Positions 9,062 to 17,883 of a DNA stretch of 64,000 bases are shown here, in pieces. Numbering within the stretch: position 1 is the stretch's first letter; every line of letters starts with the position of its first letter. Made by a program: the position numbers and the translations under genes. The DNA comes from Enterobacter sp. BIGb0383 (GTDB taxonomy: Bacteria > Pseudomonadota > Gammaproteobacteria > Enterobacterales > Enterobacteriaceae). The stretch is taken from positions 1-64,000 of the forward strand of contig NZ_RJKQ01000002.1 in the NCBI RefSeq assembly GCF_003751845.1, in the 5' to 3' direction. Below the pieces are notes generated by a model. It was given only the letters and a program-made list of their open reading frames with translations, ran no database searches and was not told where the DNA came from.

Positions 9062-9508
9062 ATGCGTACCGTTCTGAATATTTTGAACTTTGTACTGGGT
9101 GGGTTCGCAACCACGCTGGCATGGCTGCTGGCAACCCTGGTCAGTATCGTGCTGATTATCACCCTGCCGCTGACCCGCTCCTGCTGGGAGATCACCCGAC
9201 TTTCGCTTTTTCCCTACGGCAATGAGGCGATGCACGTCGATGAACTTGAGCCGGATGGGAAAAATGCGCTGCTCAATACCGGCGGCACCCTGCTGAACAT
9301 TTTATGGTTTGTTTTCTTTGGCTGGTGGCTGTGCGTAATGCACATTGTTGCCGGTATCGCCCAGTGCATCACCATCATCGGGATCCCGGTCGGGATCGCT
9401 AATTTTAAGATTGCCGCTATCGCCGTCTGGCCCGTTGGCCGTCGGGTTGTTTCCGTCGAGACCGCACGTGCGGCGCGTGATGCCAATGCCCGTCGCCGTT
9501 ATCCGTAA
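9062..9508 (+). CDS. yccF: Inner-membrane protein YccF (DUF307)
   Basis: A 148-residue membrane protein with the internally repeated YccF domain (the motifs NILNFVLGG...W and NILWFVFFGWWL...IVAGIAQCITIIGIPVGIANFK). Three or four hydrophobic segments are visible. Function is unknown. ACGGAGGGT precedes ATG 9062. It is followed 18 bases later by yccS, so the two are probably co-transcribed. Confidence 0.94.
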   Translation: MRTVLNILNFVLGGFATTLAWLLATLVSIVLIITLPLTRSCWEITRLSLFPYGNEAMHVDELEPDGKNALLNTGGTLLNILWFVFFGWWLCVMHIVAGIAQCITIIGIPVGIANFKIAAIAVWPVGRRVVSVETARAARDANARRRYP

Positions 9509-9526
9509 ACAGGGCCTGATGTGACT

Positions 9527-11680
9527 ATGCTGAACCCACTGATTCGCCGCTACACCTGGAATAGCAGCTGGCTGTACAACGTGCGGATTTTTATCGCCCT
9601 CTGTGGAACGGCGGCACTGCCATGGTGGCTGGGCGACGTCAAACTGACGATCCCGCTCACGCTGGGCGTGGTTGCCGCCGCACTCACCGACCTTGATGAC
9701 AGGCTTAGCGGCCGCCTGCGTAACCTGGTCATTACCCTGGTGAGCTTTTTTATCGCTTCCGCCTCGGTTGAACTGCTGTTTCCCTGGCCGTGGCTCTTCG
9801 CCCTTGGTCTGTTGATCTCCACCAGCGGCTTTATCTTATTGGGCGGGCTGGGGCAGCGCTACGCCACCATCGCCTTTGGCGCGCTGCTGATTGCCATCTA
9901 CACCATGCTGGGTGAGTCGCTCTATGATGGCTGGTATCAGCAGCCGCTACTGCTGCTGGCGGGAGCCGTCTGGTATAACCTGCTGACGTTAACGGGTCAC
10001 CTGCTGTTTCCGATCCGCCCGTTGCAGGACAATCTGGCGCGCAGCTATGAGCAGTTGGCCCACTATCTCGAACTGAAATCACGGCTGTTCGATCCGGATA
10101 TTGAAGATGAACATCAGGCGCCGATGTATCCGCTGGCGCTCGCCAACGGAGAGCTGGTCAATACACTTAATCAAACCAAAGCCTCACTGCTGACGCGCCT
10201 GCGTGGGGATCGTGGCCAGCGCAGCACCCGTCGTACGCTGCACTACTATTTTGTCGCTCAGGATATCCACGAGCGCGCCAGCTCTTCGCATATTCAGTAT
10301 CAGGTTCTGCGCGACCGTTTCCGCTACAGCGATGTGATGTTTCGCTTCCAGCGACTGCTGAGTCTGCAGGCTCAGGCCTGTCAGCAGCTATCGCGCTCTA
10401 TCTTGCTGCGTACGCCTTACCAGCACGATCGGCTATTTGAGCGCGCCTTCACCCACCTTGATGCTGCCCTCGAACGCGTCAGTCGGGACGGTGCCTCCGG
10501 GGAGCAAATGAAAGCGCTGGGCTTTCTGCTGAGTAACCTGCGTGCTATCGACGCCCAGCTGGCGACGATTGAATCCGGGCAGGTTCCCGCGACGACGGAA
10601 CAGGATACGGAAAATCAGCTGGCGGACGACAGCCTGCATGGCTTTAGCGATATCCGTCAGCGCCTGAGCCGCAACTTTTCGCCGGAGTCAGCGCTCTTTC
10701 GCCACGCGGTGCGAATGTCCGTTGTGCTCTGCGCGGGCTATGGGCTGATTCAGCTGACCGGGATGGACCACGGCTACTGGATCCTCCTCACCAGCCTGTT
10801 CGTGTGTCAGCCAAACTACAATGCGACGCGCCATCGCCTGGCGCTGCGTATTATCGGCACCCTGGTTGGGGTGGCGATTGGGCTGCCGATCCTGTTTTTT
10901 GTCCCCTCTCTGGAGGGCCAGTTGATATTAGTCGTCGTGACCGGCGTCCTGTTCTTTGCTTTTCGCAATGTTCAGTATGCCCATGCCACGATGTTTATTA
11001 CCCTGCTGGTGCTGCTCTGTTTTAATCTGCTGGGGGAAGGGTTTGAGGTGGCGCTGCCGCGCGTTATCGATACTCTGATAGGCTGTGCGATTGCCTGGGC
11101 GGCGGTGAGTTTTATCTGGCCTGACTGGCGGTTCAGGAATCTCCCTCGCGTGCTTGAACGCGCCGTTGACGCCAACTGTCGCTATCTGGATGCCATTCTG
11201 GAGCAGTATCATCAGGGCCGTGATAACCGCCTTGCCTACCGCATTGCCAGACGCGATGCCCATAACCGCGATGCGGAGCTGGCCTCGGTAGTCTCGAACA
11301 TGTCGTCAGAGCCAGATGCTTCTCCCGCCGTGCGTGAGGTCGCTTTCCGGCTTCTGTGTCTGAACCACACCTTCACCAGTTATATCTCCGCGCTGGGCGC
11401 GCACCGGGAAAAAATTACGGCGGCGGATATTCTGACGCTGCTCGACGACGCCGTCTGCTATGTAGACGATGCTCTGCATCACTCACCGACAGATGAGCAG
11501 CGCGTTCAGCAATCGCTGGACGGACTGGTCCAGCGAATCCAGCATCTGGAGCCACGTCCGGACAGTAAAGAACCGCTGGTTGTTCAGCAGATCGGGCTAC
11601 TGGTCGCGCTCCTGCCCGAGTTCTGTCGGCTCCAGCGGCAGGCGACTACCCCGGAGAAAACACCGCTGGCAGACCGTTAA
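9527..11680 (+). CDS. yccS: FUSC-family membrane protein YccS
   Basis: A 717-residue protein with two blocks of five or six transmembrane segments (about 15-160 and 395-525) separated and followed by large cytoplasmic domains. This is the fusaric-acid resistance/aromatic efflux (FUSC, YccS/YhfK) architecture. No substrate is established. The ATG at 9527 aligns with E. coli MLSPL. GTG 9521 in the same frame has the better spacing from AGGG and may be the true start, adding two residues. Its last 35 bases overlap the 3' end of convergent sxy. Confidence 0.93.
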   Translation: MLNPLIRRYTWNSSWLYNVRIFIALCGTAALPWWLGDVKLTIPLTLGVVAAALTDLDDRLSGRLRNLVITLVSFFIASASVELLFPWPWLFALGLLISTSGFILLGGLGQRYATIAFGALLIAIYTMLGESLYDGWYQQPLLLLAGAVWYNLLTLTGHLLFPIRPLQDNLARSYEQLAHYLELKSRLFDPDIEDEHQAPMYPLALANGELVNTLNQTKASLLTRLRGDRGQRSTRRTLHYYFVAQDIHERASSSHIQYQVLRDRFRYSDVMFRFQRLLSLQAQACQQLSRSILLRTPYQHDRLFERAFTHLDAALERVSRDGASGEQMKALGFLLSNLRAIDAQLATIESGQVPATTEQDTENQLADDSLHGFSDIRQRLSRNFSPESALFRHAVRMSVVLCAGYGLIQLTGMDHGYWILLTSLFVCQPNYNATRHRLALRIIGTLVGVAIGLPILFFVPSLEGQLILVVVTGVLFFAFRNVQYAHATMFITLLVLLCFNLLGEGFEVALPRVIDTLIGCAIAWAAVSFIWPDWRFRNLPRVLERAVDANCRYLDAILEQYHQGRDNRLAYRIARRDAHNRDAELASVVSNMSSEPDASPAVREVAFRLLCLNHTFTSYISALGAHREKITAADILTLLDDAVCYVDDALHHSPTDEQRVQQSLDGLVQRIQHLEPRPDSKEPLVVQQIGLLVALLPEFCRLQRQATTPEKTPLADR

Positions 11681-12260
11681 ACCAGTCTGTCAGTTCCTGG
11701 CGTCGTGAGGTCGGCAGCGCCGCAGCATGCACGCCAGCAATCGCCCCTTCCAGCGCGAACAGCACTTTTACGCTCAGCTCTTTACGTAATCCCCGCATTT
11801 TCAGCCAGCAGCGCTCAGCCCCGAGCAGGTACAGCACATCAGGGCTGGTGACGCCGGCTTCGAAAAGCAGCTGTTCAAGCTGGAAATTCAGGTTGGGGAG
11901 ATCTCTGAGTCTGCGCCGGTCGCGTTGCCAGGCTTTCTCACGCCGTGCCGCCTGCAGGGAGTAGCCGGACAACAGCAGCAGCATGTCGCTATCGTCCCAC
12001 AGTGCTTCATCGACCCGGTAATAGTTGAGTAAGACCTCGCGGCCGCGTTTGTTCAGCTTCAGAAGATGAGGGTTATGCGTCGTACAGTACTGCGCGCTTT
12101 CTTCCGCAGCGCGCAAATATAATTCGCCCTCCGCCACCATGGCGAACACCGTGTCATCGATAGAGAGGCTGTAGCCCCCAAATAGCGCCCGACACCGTAC
12201 ATGCCCGAGAGGAGAGAAGAATTGCTGAGAAGCACACACCCTTTTGCTCGATATATTCAT
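11646..12260 (-). CDS. sxy: Competence regulator Sxy (TfoX)
   Basis: A 204-residue TfoX protein with N-terminal domain (FGGYSLSIDDTVFAMVAEGELYLR) and C-terminal helix-hairpin-helix-like domain (LPNLNFQLEQLLFEAGV...RCWLKMRGL). With CRP it activates CRP-S promoters of natural-competence genes in gammaproteobacteria; in E. coli it induces the com/pil genes. It shares a short divergent region with sulA, and its leader holds a strong hairpin (12308-12336). One competence-type gene, the ComEC homologue ycaI, is also in this window. The sequence is less conserved than its neighbours relative to E. coli. Confidence 0.93.
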   Translation of the reverse strand: MNISSKRVCASQQFFSPLGHVRCRALFGGYSLSIDDTVFAMVAEGELYLRAAEESAQYCTTHNPHLLKLNKRGREVLLNYYRVDEALWDDSDMLLLLSGYSLQAARREKAWQRDRRRLRDLPNLNFQLEQLLFEAGVTSPDVLYLLGAERCWLKMRGLRKELSVKVLFALEGAIAGVHAAALPTSRRQELTDWFNGLPAVFSPG

Positions 12261-12307
12261 GACGATTATCCCTTTAAATCATGTATATAAAGACAAATGA
12301 AATTAAC

Positions 12308-12336
12308 AGTTCCTTGAAGGCGCACCTTAGGGAACT
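12308..12336 (-). promoter_or_regulatory. Hairpin in the sxy mRNA leader
   Basis: On the minus strand AGTTCC pairs with GGAACT and, inside it, AAGG pairs with CCTT around a TGCG loop, with a small internal loop between. The hairpin ends 47 bases before the sxy ATG. In Haemophilus influenzae a leader stem controls sxy translation; this may be an analogous element, or simply part of the sxy-sulA promoter region. Confidence 0.4.
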
Positions 12337-12437
12337 TCCGCACAGACGGCAAGATGAATTTAAGGATTGGCGGGACGACTAACGAAATTTGCGAGTCACT
12401 TTCCGAAAATGAGGTTGATCTTTGCTCTGCTCAGGTA

Positions 12438-12457
12438 TACTGTACATCCATACAGTA
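12438..12457. promoter_or_regulatory. LexA operator (SOS box) of sulA
   Basis: TACTGTACATCCATACAGTA has perfect CTGT-N8-ACAG half sites and the flanking TA...TA of the best LexA boxes. It lies 21 bases before the sulA ATG, covering its promoter, as in E. coli. Confidence 0.95.
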
Positions 12458-12478
12458 ACCAACAGGGCTGGATTGATT

Positions 12479-12988
12479 ATGTACACTTCAGACTATGCAA
12501 ATCGCTCTACGTTTTCCGCTAACCATGCAACTCACCCCGCGCATGCTCATCAACAGCACACATCAGCCGGGCTGATTAGCGAAGTGGCCTACCGTGAGGA
12601 CCAGCCCATGTTGACGCAGCTGCTGTTGTTACCGTTATTGCAACAGCTCGGGCAACAGTCTCGCTGGCAGCTGTGGCTGACTCCTCAGCAGAAGCTTAGC
12701 CGCGAATGGGTACAATCTGCCGGGCTGCCTTTAGCGAAGGTTATGCAAATAAACCAGATGTCGCCCTGCCATACCCTGGAATCAATGATCCGCGCGCTTC
12801 GCACCGGCAATTACAGCGTCGTCATCGGCTGGATTTCCGAAGAGCTAACGGAAGATGAACATTCTCGACTGGTTCTGGCCGCTGAAGAAGGAAATGCGAT
12901 GGGCTTTATTATGCGTCCGGTGCGAACTCAGTCATCGACTCCGGGACAGCTCAGCGGGCTAAAAATTCACTCAAATTTGTATCATTAA
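12479..12988 (+). CDS. sulA: SOS cell-division inhibitor SulA
   Basis: A 169-residue protein that binds FtsZ and blocks Z-ring assembly after DNA damage; Lon degrades it during recovery. The conserved core [40 protein letters not shown] and the C-terminal [12 protein letters not shown], the Lon recognition tail, are intact. The N-terminal ~30 residues are variable. The start [10 protein letters not shown] matches the E. coli start; an upstream in-frame codon would place the LexA box inside the gene. The perfect SOS box supports damage induction. Confidence 0.96.
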   Translation: MYTSDYANRSTFSANHATHPAHAHQQHTSAGLISEVAYREDQPMLTQLLLLPLLQQLGQQSRWQLWLTPQQKLSREWVQSAGLPLAKVMQINQMSPCHTLESMIRALRTGNYSVVIGWISEELTEDEHSRLVLAAEEGNAMGFIMRPVRTQSSTPGQLSGLKIHSNLYH

Positions 12989-13176
12989 GTGAAAATGAGA
13001 TTATTCCTGGGAAATATTTTATGTTGTCTGTAACAGATTCAGGGCTCATGTAAAATCTGTGGCAACGCTTGTCTGATGCGGTTTCCCGTATCTCGCGGTC
13101 ATCCAGGCACCAAACATAAATGTTAAATTTTATGTACACAACTCTTTTTTTTTCATATGCCTGACAGAGTTCACAC
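12989..13176. other. sulA-ompA intergenic DNA upstream of the ompA promoter
   Basis: AT-rich DNA without a coding frame. The half site TTCACA at about 13170 corresponds to the region of a reported CRP site of E. coli ompA, but the other half is poor. No sulA terminator was recognised. Confidence 0.5.
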
Positions 13177-13204
13177 TTGTAAGTTTCCAACGACGTTGTA
13201 GACT
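13177..13204 (+). promoter_or_regulatory. ompA promoter
   Basis: TTGTAA (13177-13182) and TAGACT (13199-13204) with 16 bases between. The surrounding sequence is nearly identical to the E. coli ompA promoter, which places the transcript start at about 13212. Confidence 0.7.
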
Positions 13205-13211
13205 TTACATC

Positions 13212-13341
13212 GCCAGGGGTACTCGGCTTAAGCCGCATATATCGGCAGAGTACCAATTAAGTCACTCCCCCGGTGAAGGATTTAACCGTGAATTTTAAGA
13301 TAATCTTCATGGCGATTTTTGGATGATAACGAGGCGCAAAA
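13212..13341 (+). promoter_or_regulatory. ompA mRNA leader with stabilising 5' stem-loop and MicA target
   Basis: The 130-base leader matches the E. coli ompA leader in layout. GGTACTC (13218-13224) pairs with GAGTACC (13248-13254) to form the 5'-terminal stem-loop known to give this mRNA its long half-life. The ribosome-site stretch ATAACGAGGCGCAAAAATG is the region bound by sRNA MicA in E. coli. Confidence 0.75.
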
Positions 13342-14406
13342 ATGAAAAAGACAGCTATCGCGATTGCAGTGGCACTGGCAGGCTTCGCTACTGTAGCGCA
13401 GGCCGCTCCGAAGGATAACACCTGGTACGCAGGTGCTAAACTGGGCTGGTCTCAGTACCACGACACCGGTTCCGTTCTCGGTCAAAACGACGGTCCGACC
13501 CGTAAAGATCAGCTGGGCGCTGGCGCGTTCGGTGGCTACCAGGTTAACCCGTACGTTGGCTTCGAGCTGGGCTACGACTGGTTAGGCCGTATGGCTTACA
13601 AAGGCAGCATGGAAAACGGTAACGGTGCCTTCAAGGCACAGGGCGTTCAGTTGACCACTAAACTGAGCTACCCGGTTGCTGACGATCTGGACGTGTATAC
13701 TCGTCTGGGTGGTATGGTATGGCGTGCTGACACCAAAGCACAGAACAATGATGGCAACTTCAAAGCCCACGACACCGGTATTTCTCCGGTATTCGCTGGC
13801 GGTGTTGAGTGGGCTGTTACCCGTGATATCGCTACCCGTCTGGAATACCAGTGGGTTAACAACATCGGTGATGCCGCGACTGTTGGCACCCGTCCGGACA
13901 ACGGTCTGCTGAGCCTGGGCGTTTCTTATCGCTTCGGTCAGCAGGAAGACGTTGCACCGGTAGTTGCACCGGCTCCGGCTCCGGCTCCGGAAGTACAGAC
14001 CAAGCACTTCACCCTGAAGTCTGACGTTCTGTTCAACTTCAACAAAGCAACTCTGAAACCGGAAGGTCAGCAGGCACTGGATCAGCTGTACTCTCAGCTG
14101 GCTAACCTGGATCCGAAAGACGGTTCAGTAGTGGTTCTGGGCTTCACCGACCGTATCGGTTCTGATGCCTACAACCAGACTCTGTCTGAGAAACGTGCTC
14201 AGTCCGTTGTTGATTACCTGGTGTCTAAAGGTATCCCGGCTGACAAAGTTTCCGCACGCGGTATGGGTAAATCCAACCCGGTTACCGGCAGCACCTGTGA
14301 AAGCGTTAAGCCTCGCGCTGCGCTGATCGACTGCCTGGCTCCGGATCGTCGTGTTGAGATCGAAGTTCGTGGTAGCAAAGACGTTGTAACTCAGCCGCAG
14401 GCTTAA
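13342..14406 (+). CDS. ompA: Outer-membrane protein A
   Basis: A 354-residue porin-like protein: 21-residue signal peptide ending A-Q-A, eight-stranded beta barrel with variable surface loops, a proline/alanine hinge ([13 protein letters not shown] shape), and a C-terminal OmpA peptidoglycan-binding domain (about 220-350). The conserved [20 protein letters not shown] motif is present, as are the two cysteines ([15 protein letters not shown]) that form a disulfide. It anchors the outer membrane to the wall. It is eight residues longer than E. coli OmpA, mainly in loops and hinge. Codon use is strongly biased, as expected for an abundant protein. Confidence 0.98.
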   Translation: MKKTAIAIAVALAGFATVAQAAPKDNTWYAGAKLGWSQYHDTGSVLGQNDGPTRKDQLGAGAFGGYQVNPYVGFELGYDWLGRMAYKGSMENGNGAFKAQGVQLTTKLSYPVADDLDVYTRLGGMVWRADTKAQNNDGNFKAHDTGISPVFAGGVEWAVTRDIATRLEYQWVNNIGDAATVGTRPDNGLLSLGVSYRFGQQEDVAPVVAPAPAPAPEVQTKHFTLKSDVLFNFNKATLKPEGQQALDQLYSQLANLDPKDGSVVVLGFTDRIGSDAYNQTLSEKRAQSVVDYLVSKGIPADKVSARGMGKSNPVTGSTCESVKPRAALIDCLAPDRRVEIEVRGSKDVVTQPQA

Positions 14407-14420
14407 GTTCTCCGTCCAGT

Positions 14421-14448
14421 AAAAAACCCCGCGCTGCGGGGTTTTTTT
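14421..14448. terminator. ompA/matP bidirectional terminator
   Basis: AAAAAACCCCGC/GCGGGGTTTTTTT with a GCT loop, 14 bases after ompA, functional on both strands and facing convergent matP. Confidence 0.9.
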
Positions 14449-14477
14449 ATGCCTGAATACCGCTGGAAGCGGTAAGG

Positions 14478-14930
14478 CTACTTCTTGCCGAGCATCGCCT
14501 GAAGATCCTCTTTCAGCGTCGACATCTTGCTGGCATATTTCTCTTTATGTTCGGCATCTTCAATCAGTTGAACAATGGTTTCTGACAGTGTCTTGCCGCG
14601 GCGTTGCGCAAGTCCTGCCAGGCGTTGCCAGACAACAAACTCAAGATCGATAGACTTTTTACGGGTGTGCTGATGCTCGGCGTTAAAATGCCGCTTGCGC
14701 CGCGCACGGATGGTTTGCTTCATCCGGTTCACCAGCGACGGGCTCATATGCTGCTCAATCCAGCTGCTGACCAGCACGGGTTCATTTTCAAGCGTCAGCA
14801 ATAAATCGACGGCGTCTTTGGCCGCGCTGGCCTCAATATACCGGGTGATCAACTCCCCTTCGCGGTGCTTCTTCACCAGGTACTTCCATTTCCAGCCGCT
14901 TTCAAGGTTTTCCAGTTGTTGATATTTCAT
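14478..14930 (-). CDS. matP: Ter macrodomain organiser MatP
   Basis: A 150-residue DNA-binding protein with an N-terminal helical region, a ribbon-helix-helix core ([37 protein letters not shown]) and a C-terminal coiled coil. It binds matS sites (GTGACRNYGTCAC) to condense the terminus region, links it to the divisome through ZapB, and excludes MukBEF from Ter. ZapC and MukBEF genes are in the same window, but I found no matS site here, which fits a position outside Ter. Length equals E. coli. Confidence 0.96.
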   Translation of the reverse strand: MKYQQLENLESGWKWKYLVKKHREGELITRYIEASAAKDAVDLLLTLENEPVLVSSWIEQHMSPSLVNRMKQTIRARRKRHFNAEHQHTRKKSIDLEFVVWQRLAGLAQRRGKTLSETIVQLIEDAEHKEKYASKMSTLKEDLQAMLGKK

Positions 14931-15045
14931 TGCGATCTCAGTGTGACCGTGTAACTACGTTCAGAATATCAGCTTTTTCACGCCTTGCTGAAAAGAAATC
15001 TTACCCGGCTCATCGGGAACGTGCTTTTTACGGTGACTAATATCC

Positions 15046-15074
15046 GTGTGCTGGTCCACAGCTTACGGTATAAT
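15046..15074 (+). promoter_or_regulatory. Candidate lonB promoter
   Basis: A perfect -10 TATAAT lies at 15069-15074. The matching -35 position holds GTGTGC, a poor hexamer, so activation may be needed. It predicts a leader of about 28 bases before the TTG start. Confidence 0.4.
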
Positions 15075-15108
15075 CCCGCCCTTTACATCTGACTAAAAAA
15101 CATCAAAT

Positions 15109-16872
15109 TTGACCACGAATAAACTAGCATGGCGTGACCTCGTTCCTGACACCGAGAGCTATCAGGAACTGTTTGCACAGCCCGAATTAGCGACAACAAC
15201 CGATACCCTGTTCAGTGACGTCCAGGCCCGTCTGCACTACGGGCTTGAGCAACTGCTGCATCCGCTCGCGATCTCCCCCTTCATGCTGGTGAAAGCGCCG
15301 GAAGAAATTGAGTATCTGCAACTTATTGCAGAGACGGCACAGCAGCTGCAACAGCCCCCGGAAACCCTGACCGGCGTCAGCTACCAGGTCGACGGAACCG
15401 CGGTCACCTGCCACCCGGCCCGCTCGGTCAATGATAACTTTGCCAGCAGCGGTCAGACGCTGTATGCCGACTGGGTGGAGTCTGAACAACTTCTTGGCTG
15501 CGTTCGCCAGTTCAACGGCAGTATCGCGCTGCAGCCAGGCCTGGTACACCAGGCTAACGGCGGCGTGCTGATACTGAGCCTGCGTACCCTGCTGGCCCAG
15601 CCGCTTCTGTGGCTGCGCCTGAAGCGCATTGTCAGCCAGCAGCGCTTTGACTGGCTCAGCATGGACGAGTCGCGTCCGCTGCCGGTCACCGTACCGTCGA
15701 TGCCGCTGCAGCTGAAAGTGATTCTGGTCGGCGAGCGTGAAGCCCTGGCCGATCTCCAGGAAATGGAGCCGGAACTGACGGCCCAGTCCATCTACAGTGA
15801 ATTTGAAGACACGCTGCAGATTGTCGATACGGATGATATGTCCCGCTGGTGCCAGTGGATATGGGCCCAGGCCGAGCGCCTGCAGCTCGCAGGTCCGGCG
15901 GCCGACGCATGGCCGGTTCTGATCCGCGAAGCGACCCGCTACACCATGGATCAACTGACACTGCCTCTGTGTCCGCGCTGGATAGCCCGCCAGCTGCGCG
16001 AAGTCGCCCCCTTCATTGAAGAGGATGGCCCGTTCACGGCAGAACAGCTCCGGACAATGCTGGAGCAGCGTGAATGGCGTGAAGGCTTCCTGGCCGATCG
16101 TATGCAGGACGAAATTCTGCTTGAACAGATCCTCGTTGAAACTGACGGCGAGCAGATCGGCCAGATCAACGCCCTGTCGGTGGTCGAATTCCCGGGTCAT
16201 CCACGCGCCTTTGGCGAACCTTCGCGCATCAGCTGCGTGGTGCATACGGGCGACGGCGAATTCACCGATGTCGAACGTAAGGCCGAGCTGGGCGGCAACA
16301 TTCACGCTAAAGGCATGATGATCATGCAGGCGTTCCTGATGGGCGAGCTTGAGCTTGACCAGCAGCTGCCCTTCTCCGCCTCGCTAACCTTTGAGCAGTC
16401 CTATGGTGAGGTAGACGGCGACAGCGCCTCAATGGCTGAGCTGTGCGCGCTTATCAGCGCCCTTGCCGGCGTGCCCATCGATCAGCAGATTGCCATTACC
16501 GGTTCTGTGGATCAGTTCGGCCGCTCGCAGCCGGTCGGCGGGCTGAATGAAAAAATTGAGGGTTTCTTTAACATCTGCCAGCAGCGTGGGCTTACCGGCA
16601 AGCAGGGGGTTATCATTCCTGCGGCCAATGTTCGCCATCTGACACTGGCGCAGCCGCTGCTGGAAGCCGTGGAAAACGAGCAGTTCTTTATCTGGAGCAT
16701 TGACGACGTAACCGATGCGCTACCGCTGTTGACCCGCTTGCCGTGGGACGCTGAAGGTCAGACATCGCTGCTGCAAACTATCCAGGAACGCATCGCACAG
16801 GCGACGCAACAGGATCCACGTCATCGCTATCCCTGGCCGCTTCGTTGGTTAAACTGGTTTAACCCAAACTGA
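15109..16872 (+). CDS. lonB: Lon-like protease LonB
   Basis: A 587-residue Lon-related peptidase (E. coli ycbZ). The C-terminal Lon proteolytic domain has the catalytic dyad Ser439 (in DGDSASMAE) and Lys482 (in GGLNEKIEG), 43 residues apart as in Lon. The N-terminal half is a degenerate ATPase-like region in which I see no Walker A loop. The start is TTG 15109 (reading [20 protein letters not shown]), supported by alignment with E. coli; no clear Shine-Dalgarno precedes it. Its physiological substrate is unknown. The stop codon lies inside the FadR operator of fabA. Confidence 0.92.
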   Translation: MTTNKLAWRDLVPDTESYQELFAQPELATTTDTLFSDVQARLHYGLEQLLHPLAISPFMLVKAPEEIEYLQLIAETAQQLQQPPETLTGVSYQVDGTAVTCHPARSVNDNFASSGQTLYADWVESEQLLGCVRQFNGSIALQPGLVHQANGGVLILSLRTLLAQPLLWLRLKRIVSQQRFDWLSMDESRPLPVTVPSMPLQLKVILVGEREALADLQEMEPELTAQSIYSEFEDTLQIVDTDDMSRWCQWIWAQAERLQLAGPAADAWPVLIREATRYTMDQLTLPLCPRWIARQLREVAPFIEEDGPFTAEQLRTMLEQREWREGFLADRMQDEILLEQILVETDGEQIGQINALSVVEFPGHPRAFGEPSRISCVVHTGDGEFTDVERKAELGGNIHAKGMMIMQAFLMGELELDQQLPFSASLTFEQSYGEVDGDSASMAELCALISALAGVPIDQQIAITGSVDQFGRSQPVGGLNEKIEGFFNICQQRGLTGKQGVIIPAANVRHLTLAQPLLEAVENEQFFIWSIDDVTDALPLLTRLPWDAEGQTSLLQTIQERIAQATQQDPRHRYPWPLRWLNWFNPN

Positions 16873-16883
16873 TCGGACTTGTT
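16867..16883. promoter_or_regulatory. FadR operator of fabA
   Basis: AACTGATCGGACTTGTT closely matches the FadR consensus AACTGGTCNGACCAGTT. FadR activates fabA in the absence of long-chain acyl-CoA. The site overlaps the lonB stop codon at 16870-16872. Confidence 0.8.
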
Positions 16884-16884
16884 C

Positions 16885-16902
16885 AGCGTACACGTGTTAG
16901 CT
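16885..16902. promoter_or_regulatory. FabR operator of fabA
   Basis: AGCGTACACGTGTTAGCT matches the FabR palindrome AGCGTACANNTGTTCGCT in all but one or two positions. FabR represses fabA and fabB according to membrane unsaturation. It adjoins the FadR site by one base. Confidence 0.8.
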
Positions 16903-16940
16903 ATCCTGCGTCCTTCACTAGAATAAGGCTTACTGAAAAC

Positions 16941-17459
16941 ATGGTAGATAAACGCGAATCCTATACGAAAGAAGATCTTCTTGCCTCCGGCCGCGGTGAA
17001 CTGTTTGGCGCGAAAGGCCCGCAGTTACCGGCTCCAAGCATGCTGATGATGGACCGTGTCGTCAAAATGACGGAAACCGGCGGAAACTTCGACAAGGGTT
17101 ATGTTGAAGCCGAGCTGGATATCAATCCGGAGCTGTGGTTCTTCGGTTGCCACTTTATCGGCGACCCGGTAATGCCAGGCTGTCTGGGTCTTGATGCAAT
17201 GTGGCAGCTCGTCGGTTTCTATCTCGGCTGGCTGGGCGGCGAAGGTAAAGGCCGTGCGCTGGGCGTGGGTGAAGTTAAATTCGCCGGTCAGATCCTGCCG
17301 GAAGCGAAAAAAGTCACCTACCGTATTCACTTCAAACGCGTCATTAACCGTCGTCTGGTGATGGGTATTGCAGATGGTGAAGTGCTGGTTGACGGCCGTG
17401 TTATCTACAACGCAACCGATTTGAAAGTGGGTCTGTTCCAGGATACTTCTGCGTTCTGA
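16941..17459 (+). CDS. fabA: 3-hydroxydecanoyl-ACP dehydratase/isomerase
   Basis: A 172-residue enzyme that dehydrates 3-hydroxydecanoyl-ACP and isomerises trans-2- to cis-3-decenoyl-ACP, the branch point of unsaturated fatty-acid synthesis. The active-site His71 (FGCHF) and Asp85 ([10 protein letters not shown]) are present at the E. coli numbering. Adjacent FadR and FabR operators show the classical dual control by acyl-CoA and unsaturated acyl thioesters. Length equals E. coli FabA. It is convergent with rmf and shares its terminator. Confidence 0.98.
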   Translation: MVDKRESYTKEDLLASGRGELFGAKGPQLPAPSMLMMDRVVKMTETGGNFDKGYVEAELDINPELWFFGCHFIGDPVMPGCLGLDAMWQLVGFYLGWLGGEGKGRALGVGEVKFAGQILPEAKKVTYRIHFKRVINRRLVMGIADGEVLVDGRVIYNATDLKVGLFQDTSAF

Positions 17460-17471
17460 TCCCCTTCAGGC

Positions 17472-17502
17472 GAAACCTCCGCTATGCGGAGGTTTCTTGT
17501 TC
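17472..17502. terminator. fabA/rmf bidirectional terminator
   Basis: An 11-bp perfect stem GAAACCTCCGC/GCGGAGGTTTC with TAT loop, between the convergent stop codons of fabA and rmf. Confidence 0.85.
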
Positions 17503-17517
17503 TAAAGAGACAGCGTC

Positions 17518-17685
17518 TCAGGCAGTTGCAACTTTGTCCTCCATGGCCTCTCGCCAGCCTCCAAGCCAATAAGACCGTTGATTCAAGCTCTGATAAGGAC
17601 ATATCTCTTTAGAGCGTCCGGTGATACCGGCCTGATAGCCCCGTTGATGTGCCCTTTCCAGGCGATCGCGTTTTTGTCTCTTCAT
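17518..17685 (-). CDS. rmf: Ribosome modulation factor
   Basis: A 55-residue basic protein beginning MKRQKRDRLERAHQRGYQAG and continuing through CPYQSLNQRSYWLGGWREAM, unmistakably RMF. It binds 70S ribosomes in stationary phase and dimerises them to inactive 100S particles, together with HPF. It is short enough to be missed by ORF finders with a 60-codon cutoff. GAGGGAAACGAGGC lies before ATG 17685. A candidate sigma-70 promoter lies at 17756-17784. In E. coli rmf responds to ppGpp and cAMP-CRP; neither site is proven here. Confidence 0.95.
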   Translation of the reverse strand: MKRQKRDRLERAHQRGYQAGITGRSKEICPYQSLNQRSYWLGGWREAMEDKVATA

Positions 17686-17726
17686 GCCTCGTTTCCCTCA
17701 TTTTTTGATCTGGTGGAAAAGAAAAC

Positions 17727-17840
17727 ATGACTACAAAACATGCAGTCACCATTAACGAATACCGTGAATTATTCTTACCGTCAATGCGTAAAATTCATAC
17801 CGATGTCATATTTGTGAGGTACGCAGGGGATCATTTGTGA
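17727..17840 (+). CDS. Candidate 37-residue small ORF opposite the rmf promoter
   Basis: An ATG with GGTGG ten bases upstream opens a frame of 37 sense codons ending TGA, beginning MTTKHAVTINEYRELF. I recognise no homologue. It lies on the strand opposite the rmf leader and promoter, so it could be chance or regulatory RNA rather than protein. Listed only because start, ribosome site and length are compatible with a small protein. Confidence 0.15.
   Translation: MTTKHAVTINEYRELFLPSMRKIHTDVIFVRYAGDHL
17756..17784 (-). promoter_or_regulatory. Candidate rmf promoter
   Basis: On the minus strand TTGACG (17784-17779), 17 bases, TATTCG (17761-17756). It predicts an rmf leader of about 65 bases. 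Confidence 0.4.
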
Positions 17841-17883
17841 AAAATATGTGAAGCAAGACGGGTAACAAGCTGATCAAAAACGC

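Noticed and set aside
13157-13177. CRP site upstream of ompA
   Set aside because: The right half TTCACA is good but the left half does not resemble TGTGA; too weak to list as a feature.
14478-14930. matS sites near matP
   Set aside because: Several GTGAC words were looked at, for example near 14941, but none continues to the GTGACRNYGTCAC palindrome.
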